Source: Lamellibrachia satsuma
Taxonomy: Eukaryota; Annelida; Polychaeta; Sabellida; Siboglinidae
DNA length: 64,000 bases
Direction of reading: 5' to 3'
NCBI GenBank assembly: GCA_033239005.1
Contig: BSQZ01000028.1
Location: 1,103,501 to 1,167,500 of the forward strand
Positions 51,665-60,240 of this stretch are shown in pieces; the first letter of the stretch is position 1; the number at the start of each line of letters is the position of its first letter. Made by a program: the position numbers and the translations under genes. The notes under the pieces were generated by a model. The model had not been told where the DNA came from and did not search any database. It saw nothing but the letters and a program-made list of their open reading frames with translations.

Positions 51665-52356
51665 CGGTAAACCATAATTATATTGTATGGGTCTAAGGAG
51701 AACTTCCTTACTTTACAAAGTCTGTTACAACTATCAGAAATATTTTCCTAAAAGAAAAAATGCAACAAAATATGTGACAGTGATTAATTTAAGATGATCC
51801 TTATTTAATTCATTGATTGGACCATACCCATTGTCCATATTTGGAGGACTCCTAACTGACCGTTGATTGCAATTGCTAAAAATTACTCAAGTGGTTCATA
51901 GCAATCAACTCAGTGTGGGATCAGTTAAGACATGCAGTATGTACCACGAAGCCATGAGACATGCTAGTCTGGGTCTGAGAGAGCAGGGACTGAGGGAGCA
52001 TAGATAAGAGAAATGCTAAACAAAGAAAGGTAGTCAGTGTGTTGTCAGGTAACAAGTCCTCCTGTTGGTTGCTTTGTTTTAATTGAAGTGCAACCAGAAA
52101 AAAATGACGATTTCTTGATTTGATGCCAAATGCCAGTATTCTATGCCTTGACTTAAATAATGAATAAATGCATAATACTGCTGCTGTTTTTTCGTCGCTT
52201 TGACCATCACCACTATTTACTTTGTACTTGTACTTGAATTTTTCACAAAGTACTTCTACTTGCCTCTATTTTTTAGACGAGTACTTGGATTGGCAAAATT
52301 GAAAGTACTTGTACTTGTACTTATGTACATTGCCCATGTACTTGACCCATACCTGG
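50165..52356. mobile_element. hAT-like non-autonomous element with AAGTAC arrays
   Basis: Both ends are built from GTACTTGTACTTG and CAAGTACTT motifs (50158-50250 and 52205-52345). The right end in reverse begins CAGGTATGGGTCAAGTAC. The interior has no transposase frame and contains a tandem duplication. The left terminus is not clear. Confidence 0.5.
51221..51794. repeat. two-copy tandem duplication of about 285 bp with (TA)n in each
   Basis: 51221-51502 and 51503-51794 are nearly identical (CACATCTCACCTCTACCC start, GTGATTAATTTAAG end). They differ by single bases and by TA-tract length (about 68 against 80 bp). A recent event. Confidence 0.9.
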
Positions 52357-52368
52357 CCATCATGCTGT

Positions 52369-52477
52369 ATAATGACTAATCGACCCTTATGAAAATATAC
52401 CATGGCATGGCATGTATAATGACTAGTCGACCCTTATGAAAATATACCATGGCATTTGCCATGGTATATTTTCATAA
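52369..52477. repeat. 46-bp direct repeat with a 21-bp-arm palindrome
   Basis: TGTATAATGACTARTCGACC + CTTATGAAAATATACCATGG occurs twice. The second copy is followed by its inverse, giving a perfect palindrome at 52434-52477 with a 2-base loop. Confidence 0.85.
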
Positions 52478-52481
52478 TGGG

Positions 52482-52539
52482 AGTCCGAGGTTAGAAAGTT
52501 CTTTAATAATAGTATGTAGGTACATTATACTACACGTAG
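52482..52539 (-). repeat. LTR fragment related to Gypsy-1
   Basis: GAGTCCGAGGTTAGAA, TTTAATAATAGTATGTAGG and TACATTATACTACA match scattered blocks of the LTR at 42960-43153 with internal deletion. Confidence 0.5.
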
Positions 52540-52859
52540 TTCATGGCCAAGATAATCTGCTTTTGGAGAAATTTCGTCGCACACATGATCGCCTGGATGC
52601 AAAGTACACTTTAGGCCAAACAAAATGTTTAGTGTAGAATCTCGATATTGACACTGGTTGGCTGCTGCCGCTAAACGTGAATGCCTACAAAAGCGAGACA
52701 ATACGCTGACCAGTCAAATAGAGTCGTGGAATGTGCGCAGACCCAGTCGCACAACCACGGAAAAGAAAATCGTCGCTAATCGTGTAATCGCACGACACGC
52801 AATGAAAAGTTTAACAATATACACTTAACATAACATGCATAATATTAAATAGTGTATAA

Positions 52860-53530
52860 ACGTATTCTTTTCAGGGTTTCCTTAGGCCTTCCCATTTTTT
52901 TCCAGATGGATTGTACTCAAGTGCTGTTTTAGGTAGTTTTTTCTGGTGTCATTTCCAGGGCATGGCTCAAGTTTATGCGTTTCTTCTTTCTGATAGTTGT
53001 CGAGATATAGGATCATCTTGACGTTCTTCTCTTACTTCGTTGTTGCTTGTGTATTCTTTCCAGTACATTCCTTTTATCTTTGGTGGCATTTGTTCTCAAA
53101 AGCATTCAGTTTTTTTTATATTGCCCTTGTGTGCACCATTGTCATCACTGAGATAACATTTTAGTAAAATGTCATTTTCATTTAATCTCTCGGGGTGTTA
53201 AGTTTATTGAAGGAAGCTGTCATGTTTGGCTATCATTGTTCTTATCTCCACCCTAAGGATCCCATCGTTTGTCATCATACTTACCAAGTAGGTGAAGTTT
53301 TGACGTTATCTCTTGGTTTATCCCCCATGTTAGTAACGGTGTTCGATTTCTGTATTTCAAGTGATTAGTTTTTTTCGCTCTGATCGTCAGCCCTATTTGC
53401 TCTGCCCAATAGTTCAGTTCGTGCTTCCTTGTATCTCTCTACTTGTACGTATTAGTGCTAGATCTTCTGCAAAGTCAAAGCCTTCTAGTGTATTATTGTC
53501 GACTGTACCTACTACCTAAATATTCGAATA
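52860..53530 (-). mobile_element. LINE reverse transcriptase C-terminal region (RTE-like)
   Basis: The minus strand reads DNNTLEGFDFAEDLALIRTS (altered FADD box), FTYLVSMMTNDG and, near 52900, MGRPKETLKR-like tail text. Several stops. The family resembles the fragment at 14510-14700. Confidence 0.65.
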
Positions 53531-53580
53531 TAATATAATTTTTTAATATTCGTATGAAGTTCAGATGTTATTGTTCACCC

Positions 53581-53925
53581 TCAACGATCACGGAATTGTG
53601 GCAGTAGCGATCGTCGGCAGTTGATGTCGTGTGCTGTGACAGCAGGTGTGACACTCACCCGCTCCAGGTCGAGCACTAGTGGCGGTAACGAACGTCCATG
53701 TCTGTCCAGCAACGTGGTCGGTCGTCGGCTGTTGGTGTTGTGTGCTGGTATGGGAGGTTTCATGCTCACCAGCTCCGTCATGACATGCTCCCATAGGCAG
53801 TGGTAATCTAAAAACGCAGAGGTTGCGTTGCATTCTTCGGTCCAATCCTCTGTTGGGTTGCTTTCGTAGCCATCATCATCATCATCCGTACGATACGGCG
53901 TGGTGACATATAGTAGCTCGTCCAT
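53581..53925 (-). CDS. hypothetical 114-residue protein or first exon
   Basis: An intact frame starts MDELLYVTTPYRTDDDDDGY with an acidic stretch. I recognise no domain. The region upstream on this strand (53930-54180) is richer in CpG than its surroundings and has an X-box at 54006-54018, so a host promoter is possible. It could equally be a chance frame; an overlapping frame on the same strand is also open. Confidence 0.25.
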   Translation of the reverse strand: MDELLYVTTPYRTDDDDDGYESNPTEDWTEECNATSAFLDYHCLWEHVMTELVSMKPPIPAHNTNSRRPTTLLDRHGRSLPPLVLDLERVSVTPAVTAHDINCRRSLLPQFRDR

Positions 53926-54005
53926 TGTGCCTACCCAACGGGCGCGATGATAGCTGCAAGGACACGAAAACCTGAGTGAGACACGATTGAAACGAGGGAG
54001 CAGGC

Positions 54006-54018
54006 GTTACCTAGCAAC
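54006..54018. promoter_or_regulatory. X-box (RFX) consensus
   Basis: GTTACCTAGCAAC fits RYYNYY-N-RRNRAC and lies 81 bp upstream of the minus-strand ATG at 53925. Motif evidence only. Confidence 0.3.
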
Positions 54019-54479
54019 GAGATACGGAATTCGAACCCGACTAGCATCGAAGACGTCTGGACACTTTTTTTATCGCTAATTCTACACCGCTAGCCTAGAC
54101 AGTGCGCGGAAGTAGGTAGCACGCATCCATATCTATCGACCCGATGATCACAGGCCGGCAAGCGAGCGAGGGTATTTTTGTAAGTAGACTACCTTCAGGC
54201 AAAAGTTATGTGTGAAAGTAGGACACGCAGTCTGAGTCTACACAAAAATAAATATAAACTCATTCAAAAGGAGTACTGTATTTTCAAGGTATCAAATATA
54301 CATACTATACATGGTATATTGCTAACAGTGGTAACGTTATGTTTTAAAGTGAAAGTATGCTATATCGCCATTGTTAATAAATGTTATAGTCTTTAAGAGT
54401 TACTATCCGCTCAAACTATCATACACACTGATATTTATAGTAGAAGAAATATTTACGAATGATCTATCATAACAAACAG

Positions 54480-54799
54480 GGGGCAGCTGTGGCCTAGTGG
54501 TTAAGGTGTTGGACTCTAACTTCGAGGGTTGTGAGTTCAAGACCCACATTGGGCACGGTGCGTTGTCGAAGCTTAGGCAATTTCGTTTACCCTACTTTGC
54601 CTCAGTCTACTCAGCTGCAAATGAGTACAAACACTGTTTGGAAGGTACTTGTGATGGACAAGTGTCCCGTCCAGGAGAGTCAGTATAACTGCACTCTAAG
54701 TTGCTTCGCACTACAGAAACCAGGTTTAAGCACTGGCCATATAAGCCTTCATTGCTTCCTAAGGCGTAATGCCTGGGGGATGACTTTACCTGACTTTAC
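54480..54799 (+). mobile_element. tRNA-derived SINE (family S2) with 16-bp target-site duplication
   Basis: Flanked by perfect CTATCATAACAAACAG at 54464-54479 and 54800-54815. The head reads TGTGGCCTAGTGGTTAAGGT with B-box-like GAGTTCAAGACCC; the centre holds CTCAGCTGCAAATGAGTAC, shared in part with family S1; the tail is TGACTTTACC repeated. Confidence 0.88.
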
Positions 54800-55199
54800 C
54801 TATCATAACAAACAGAGCCATGCCTAACTCGACGGCGAGTAGATCACAGACTAGAGCAACATGCGCCGTGGTCTCCAAAGTAGCAGCGGCAGAATAACGC
54901 GAGATGTCGATGGAAGGAGTTGTAAAGAAAGACTATTTTGGGCCCTCATATAGTATTGGACAAAACAACGGAACAAACACACATGTCTAGAAAAGAATGC
55001 TGACGTAAGACATATAGAACATTAACACATGGGTCATAATTAAAAGAAATGCGATAAACGTGTGAGAGAACTGTCAGAAAACCGTTGGTGTAATCAACAA
55101 GACATCCGTCATTTGGAAAAAAAACGAGGTCGGTGCGTACCCAACGAGCGTTGCATAAAGCCTTATATAATTTAGTTCGTGGACATTTTAACATCATAA

Positions 55200-55697
55200 A
55201 GTCAGAATGTATCGTCCTATGTACTTAAGAGGAAACAGTATTTTGCCCATTTCTACGTGTGCAGGATAGAGGCCTGGGGTCATGTTTTTAACACGGTCGA
55301 ATCCGCCTATGTGTGGCAATAATGTGTGTACCATGGCGATCTGGAGACAGCAGAAAAAATGCTAGCGAAACGGATTGGACTATAGGCGAAATACTTAAGC
55401 AAGACCATCCGAGAGAAGGCACATTTACATACGGAATGAAACAATCAGAGACGTTCGGTTATGTATGCGTTGCTTGCGATTAAATTTCGTGATGCAAAAC
55501 TACACAAGTAGCTGTTAGGCACGCATCAATCTCCATTAAAGGAATGTGTAAGAAGTAATGAGGTTTTTTTTGAGTATGCTCACTTACATTGGACAGCCAG
55601 GGCAGAATATGCTTGGCCAAATACTCATGGAACTACTTCAGTTCATTCGAAACCACCAGAGCCCACGAAACGTGCCCGGACAAGTGCCGCGAGCTAA
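55200..55697 (+). pseudogene. NADAR-domain-like protein remnant
   Basis: One frame runs unshifted from 55200 to the TAA at 55695, broken only by stops at 55320 (TAA), 55383 (TAG), 55437 (TGA) and 55509 (TAG). The text AHFYVCRIEAWGHVFNTVES followed by AYVWQ fits the start of the NADAR fold (NFY... F.TVE.AY). KRIGLxAKYLSKTIRE, then RRSVMYALLAIKFRDAKLHK and LLGTHQSPLKECV fit its core (VM...L..KF....L...LL.T....L.E). The tail is basic (PTKRARTSAAS). NADAR proteins are N-glycosidases acting on NAD/ADP-ribose-type substrates and occur in bacteria and large DNA viruses. Assignment rests on motif order only. It sits just left of the replication genes and probably belongs to the Polinton. Confidence 0.6.
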
Positions 55698-55806
55698 TTA
55701 AATTATCGAGCGAAGTGCGACGTGGATAACGGTCTGACATTCCATGCGCTACAACGGTCATTGCGGTAGAGATAACGAAATGCCCTGCGTTAGCACCCGC
55801 TAGCCC

Positions 55807-55814
55807 TTTATAAA
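55807..55814 (+). promoter_or_regulatory. TATA box upstream of the RPA-like frame
   Basis: TTTATAAA lies 67 bp before the ATG at 55882, in an otherwise CG-rich leader. Similar boxes precede two other Polinton frames. Confidence 0.45.
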
Positions 55815-55881
55815 CCCCACCAGCCAGCGCAACGGGGTAACCGCTCTGCTTCGATTCGTCGACGACAAAACTTGAAGCACC

Positions 55882-56354
55882 ATGGCCGCACAGTACGTGA
55901 ACAGCCAGACGCCAGCCATGAATCTCTCACGCCTACAGACCGAAGTAAGTAACGGGACTTATATATTTAAATGTCCGTTAACAATTATCAATTTCGCCAC
56001 ACTAGATAAATACATTGTGTACGCATCTTGTCAGCATTGTCTCAAATGTGTGCAACCGGATGGTAATGGCTACTATTGTTCTGTTCACCAATGGCAACGT
56101 GTTCCCGTGTAGAGGTTCGCCCTGCGGGTCCTATTCTCCGACTGGGGGGAGAGACGTGGGCATGTATTTTTGTTGAATTAGCGACACAAGTATTGGGGTT
56201 CACCAATACCTACGCAGGTATATCGTCAGATGCAGACCGTTATGCCGCACTGTTGCTGCTCCGTGTCGCCCGTGTCATGGTCACCAATAAGAAACGTGTA
56301 AAAGACACTTATGTGAATTACAACGTGTCAGAACTGGAAGTGGTAGGTTCGTAA
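55882..56354 (+). pseudogene. RPA70 DBD-C-like ssDNA-binding OB-fold protein
   Basis: From MAAQYVNSQTPAMNLSRLQT the frame reads GTYIFKCPLTIINF and YASCQHCLKCV, then YYCSVHQW: a C-x2-C...C-x2-H zinc ribbon inside an OB fold, as in the C-terminal DNA-binding domain of RPA1. After a TAG at 56110 the same frame gives RFALRVLFSD; a frameshift in the G run at 56142 leads to GETWACIFVELATQVLGFTN, then DADRYAALLLLRVARVMVTN and VNYNVSELEVV. This is the expected order: OB strands, then the helix-containing end. The combined length of about 155 residues suits a single OB-fold protein. It would coat single-stranded DNA during element replication by the PolB encoded next. One stop and one frameshift disable it. 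Confidence 0.6.
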
Positions 56355-56366
56355 TTCTCTCAGCAG

Positions 56367-58526
56367 TCGCCTCCACCATCGCAGTGGGCCATCAACCAAA
56401 GACCGGATTCTGCGTGGGTGTGCGAACTCGTGACCAATGTCACCTTCTTCGTCAACCGCATTATCGATCATCCCATATGATGTGCAGGCGTGACACTTCC
56501 AGCCTACGTCAAGAAGAACCAAGTCATCATCGGTCTGGAAACGGAAACGTACCATTCCAAGAGGTACACCGACAACCTATGCCTCTATGATGTGATCGAT
56601 ATCGGTTGGAACCGGCGGTGAAGAAGCTGTACGAGGCATACGACCAAGGCAATGTAGCCATGGAAGAATTTGCCGGGGTCACGTTGGATGACCTATATCG
56701 CGGAGAGCCCACGTTTGAGATGAACGTGTGCGTATACAAGTTCGTCGAGTCGGAAGAAGAGGATGGAAAGACGACTGCCGAACTAGGCCGTCGATCGTTA
56801 TGTCATTACCCCGACACATTGCACCTCAACGTTCACGAGACACACTTTTCCTACATCCAAGACGTACGCATGTACTGTCATTCTTATCGATGTCGAAAGT
56901 GCGGAGACTGTTTATGGAAATACGACTTTGAGTATTCGTTTGACACCGCACAGCTTCCGTCGGACAGTGACACAGTCCATTGGGTAGCGCGTCACGTCCC
57001 GTTGAGCGTCAGCGTGGTATCGAACGTGCCCGGACACGATCAAGTGCAATGTCTCGTCACGGATGGAGACGCCAACTAGTTGGTGAGCGACATGATAGAT
57101 ATCTTGCGAGCGATGATTGACGCTGCGTACGAAAAAATCAAATACTCTTAAGAGAATGTGTTGGAACAACTCGTAGAAGCACAGACGGACTGGGACGAAA
57201 GGGAGCACGCTGCACGATCACCCGAGGATGGTGATGACGCCAACGGCAAGGAATCTCGACCACCGACCAGTCCGTACAAAAAGCTAATGGGGCAACTTTA
57301 TGGATGGATGCATCAATTACCCGTCATTGGTTTCAATTCGGGTAAGTATGATCTCAGTGCCACCAAACAGTACCTCATACCCTACTTCCTGTCCATGTCA
57401 AAGACAGAGGAACAAGAAGAAGACAAAGAGAAAGAAGAGAAATATGGTATCGGGTCCTTTTTCGTCATAAAACGCAACAACACTTTCACGTGTCTGTCAA
57501 CGGATCAGCTGAAATTCCTAGACATGACCAATTATATAGCCCCGAGGTTCAGCTACGACAAGTATCTGAAAGCTTACGGATGCGAGGTCACGAAAGGTCA
57601 TTTCCCGTACGAGTACATGGACTGTTTGGAGAGGCTCGATGACACTGTTCTTCCCCCGAAAGAGGTCTTCTTCATTCGACTGAAGAACGAGGGTATTTCC
57701 GACGAGGATTACGCCAGTTGCCAAGAGGCGTGGCGCGAGAAAGGTAATACGACTTTGCGAGACTTTCTCGTCTGGTACAACAATCGGGATGTGGTTCTCT
57801 TTATTCAGGCCATTCATAGACAGTTCGATTTCTACCAGCAACGTGGCATATACATGTTCAAGAAAGGTATCAGCGTACCTGGTCTGACCTTGCTCTACCT
57901 CTTCAATGACCTTCCGGAAAAAGTCATTGAAATAAAGATCTTCATCAACTCGTCAAAGATCACGTGGTCGGCGGTGCGTCCCTGATTTTTCATCACTATC
58001 ACGAGAAAGGGGTCACCAAGCTACGTCAGAATGAGTACGGAGAGTCCGCTCGAACGTGTCGGTCAATCGGCGGGTACGATGCCAACGCTCTGTACTTGTA
58101 GTCTCTCATGCAAGACATGCCGATGGGATGGCATACGCGGCGACGGGAAGAGAATGGATTTCTGCCCGAATTGGCGAAGCTGCACGGACATATGGCTGTG
58201 GAATGGTTTACGTGGGAATCCGAACGCAATACGTCATCAGATCAACAGTCGAGAGAAGAGAATAGACAAACGTCAGGTGGACGGGTGGTGCAGTCAAACG
58301 AACACGGCGTATCAGATCCATGGATGTTATCGTGCACCCGTCAAGAGGTGAACGCCGTCAACGATTAACCCATGGCCCAGCTGTTCGCCGAGACCCGAAA
58401 GAACACCGCTTTGTCAATATCGTCGATCTGTGGGAATGCGAGTGGAAAGAGATGAGAAGAGATCGGGCTGTGAAAAAGTGTCTGGATGCTGCATTTCCTC
58501 GGCGACGACACGCGCAGTGGACGATG
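56367..58526 (+). pseudogene. protein-primed family B DNA polymerase (Polinton PolB), broken and truncated
   Basis: N-terminal text PPPSQWAINQRPDSAWVCEL, VTNVTFFVNRIIDHPI, TDNLCLYDVIDIG; then 56606-57079 (HYPDTLHLNVHETHFSYIQD; CHSYRCRKCGDCLW zinc-like pair; VHWVARHVPLSV); 57158-57985 with the exonuclease motif LPVIGFNSGKYDLS, FLDMTNYIAPRFSYDKYLKA and FLVWYNNRDVV; 57985-58500 with YDANALYL (palm motif A region), DGWCSQTNTAYQIHGC and VDLWECEWKEM. Stops or shifts occur at 56470, 56619, 57077, 57149, about 57950, 58101, 58366 and elsewhere. The frame stops being polymerase at about 58526, so motif C (the DTD metal site) is absent. In Polintons PolB replicates the element using a terminal protein primer. 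Confidence 0.88.
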
Positions 58527-58905
58527 ACGTCATCATCATAGATGATCTTATGGCGGAAACGGACGAACGGGTCACGACCTTGTTCACTAAAAAAGTCATC
58601 ACAGGAACACATCCGTGCTGTATCTCGTACAGAACCTGTCCCCTAAAAATAAGGAGAGTCGTACCGTACATCAGTCTGAACTCTCAGTACATGGTGGTGT
58701 TCAAACATCACAGATGTCGCACTTGGCTCGGCATATGTATCCAGGGCGCGTGAAGTTCGTACAAGAGGCTTTTAAAGACGCCACGTCGGTACCGCACGGT
58801 TATCTGTTGGTCGATCTCAAACAGGGCACGCCCGAGCATATGCATCTGCGTACGACCACCTTTCCAGACGTCGGTGTTCAGTGCATGTACTTGCCGAAGG
58901 AATAA
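58497..58905 (+). pseudogene. packaging ATPase (FtsK/HerA type), C-terminal part only
   Basis: VDDDVIIIDDLMAETDERVT holds the Walker B strand and acid, followed by LFTKK; then in shifted frames LVQNLSPKNKESRT, ISLNSQYMVVFK and HLARHMYPGRVKFVQEAFKD and GYLLVDLKQGTPEHMHLRTT. This is the C-terminal half of the Polinton genome-packaging ATPase. Walker A is missing: the DNA upstream is polymerase. Frameshifts lie near 58610 and 58700. Confidence 0.8.
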
Positions 58906-58918
58906 AAAGACCGAGTGC

Positions 58919-59930
58919 ATGGATCGTCTCTTCATTCGCACCATGTCTGAACTGGTGAAGAGACACATCTTGTGTATACAGGCACTGAATAGATACAAGA
59001 GCACCAAACTGAGAAGAGCCATCACTGCCAATGTCGACGCCGATCTGCTGTGTGCACTGGCCGAGTGTGCCTACAACATATTAAAAAAGGACATTCCATT
59101 GACCGAATTACAGAGGCGACGCCAGGAGGAGACGCATCTTACTGCAACAGCAGGTCGGTGGGGGTCAGAGAGGGGGATTCTTGTCGGCCTTCCTAGCGCC
59201 GTTGACAAGTTTGGCTATTATACTCTTGCTCCGAGAGGTGTTGCTCAAGAAGTAGAGATGGAATACACACGCAAGATGGCCTTGGTGGACCCGCTGTTGG
59301 ACACCCTTCGCTCACCACCACCACCACCACCCCTGACGGATATCCTAGGTAAGAAGGTGCAAACCCTCGATAACGAGATGATGTCTATCCTCGATAAAAA
59401 AAGGACTTCGACGACAGGACCAAGGTAACAGTGTATAATCATGTGTTGCAGCGGTACAACGTCTTGTCCGATAAACATGTCAAGGAACCGGTACGAGTGG
59501 TCGCGGTGAACGAGTCGACGTCAGCAGCGCCGGAGGTGGGGTGGGGGCGGCGAAGGCGGAGGGAGAAGTAGAAGCTCCTACTAGCGGTACAGAGGCCGAC
59601 GTCGTGGACACCGTTCCCAAGACCATGCAAGCCAAAGCCGGACGTTTGATAGAGCATCTCAAAAGAGATATTGCGTGGACCGCTCGTGGCGAACTGATCC
59701 ACGAGGGTGTGTCGGTTGCCGTAAGTAACGTGGTGGATCTCGTGAATGATCTGTTACTTAAGAGAAAGACCGATCCAACGGGATGGCAGCCATTCGCACA
59801 ACAGCTCAGAGCCATCAACGTGCCCATGGAATTGGTCGGTAACGTTGCGAGGAAAGCTACTCATCGAACTGTTGCTGGTAATACACGAAGATCACTTAGT
59901 TGGACACCCCTCGCTCGCCGGCGCAGTAAG
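58919..59930 (+). pseudogene. conserved Polinton protein of unknown function
   Basis: Start MDRLFIRTMSELVKRHILCI, then CALAECAYNILKKDIPLT, EYTRKMALVDPLLDTL, LDNEMMSILDK. A shift in the A7 run near 59400 leads to KVTVYNHVLQRYNVLSDKHV; a second in the G runs near 59540 leads to VPKTMQAKAGRLIEHLKRDI, GELIHEGVSVAVSNVVDLVN and GWQPFAQQLRAINVPMELVG. The order KRH / A..CAYN.LKG-like / LD.EM..IL / YN..LQRY / GEL...SN..DL is one I know from many unannotated proteins near Polinton genes in invertebrate genomes. Function is unknown; a virion or core role is a guess. Confidence 0.65.
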
Positions 59931-60096
59931 ATGGAACATTCGATGCTCACCCCAATCCCGCAACAACGCAAGGCTTTGGCGCCATTGGCTAGTTGGGAAG
60001 ACTTTTACCGTTCCGTCGTCGTTGTGCTACTTTGCGGTGGACTCTACGTGCTCGCCGACGCTATTTCCCGACATCTGATACTACTGTCACTATGGT

Positions 60097-60240
60097 ATGG
60101 TTTCACTAGACTGTCGGTCCATCGTTGTGGGCGTGGCAGTGTGTGTCATACTGTACGTCAGCGTACTCCTCACTCGTCATCATCAAGACCTGTGCTGCGG
60201 AATCAACGTCACCACCGTCAATGCATCGAACCTCTTTTAA
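60097..60240 (+). CDS. small membrane protein (47 residues)
   Basis: ATG at 60097 opens an intact frame with one hydrophobic segment (SIVVGVAVCVILYVSVLL) after a short basic start, and a TAA whose last A is the A of the integrase ATG (TAATG). The tight overlap and the membrane segment suggest a real small Polinton gene or the tail of a longer one; another hydrophobic stretch (VVVVLLCGGLYVLADAI) lies just upstream in a different frame. I do not recognise a family. Confidence 0.4.
   Translation: MVSLDCRSIVVGVAVCVILYVSVLLTRHHQDLCCGINVTTVNASNLF

Noticed and set aside
54480..54552. tRNA gene
   Set aside because: Head of a SINE with exact target duplications 320 bp apart; stem pairing is incomplete.
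59480..59827. Minus-strand 115-codon frame
   Set aside because: Opposite strand of the conserved Polinton protein with no domain.
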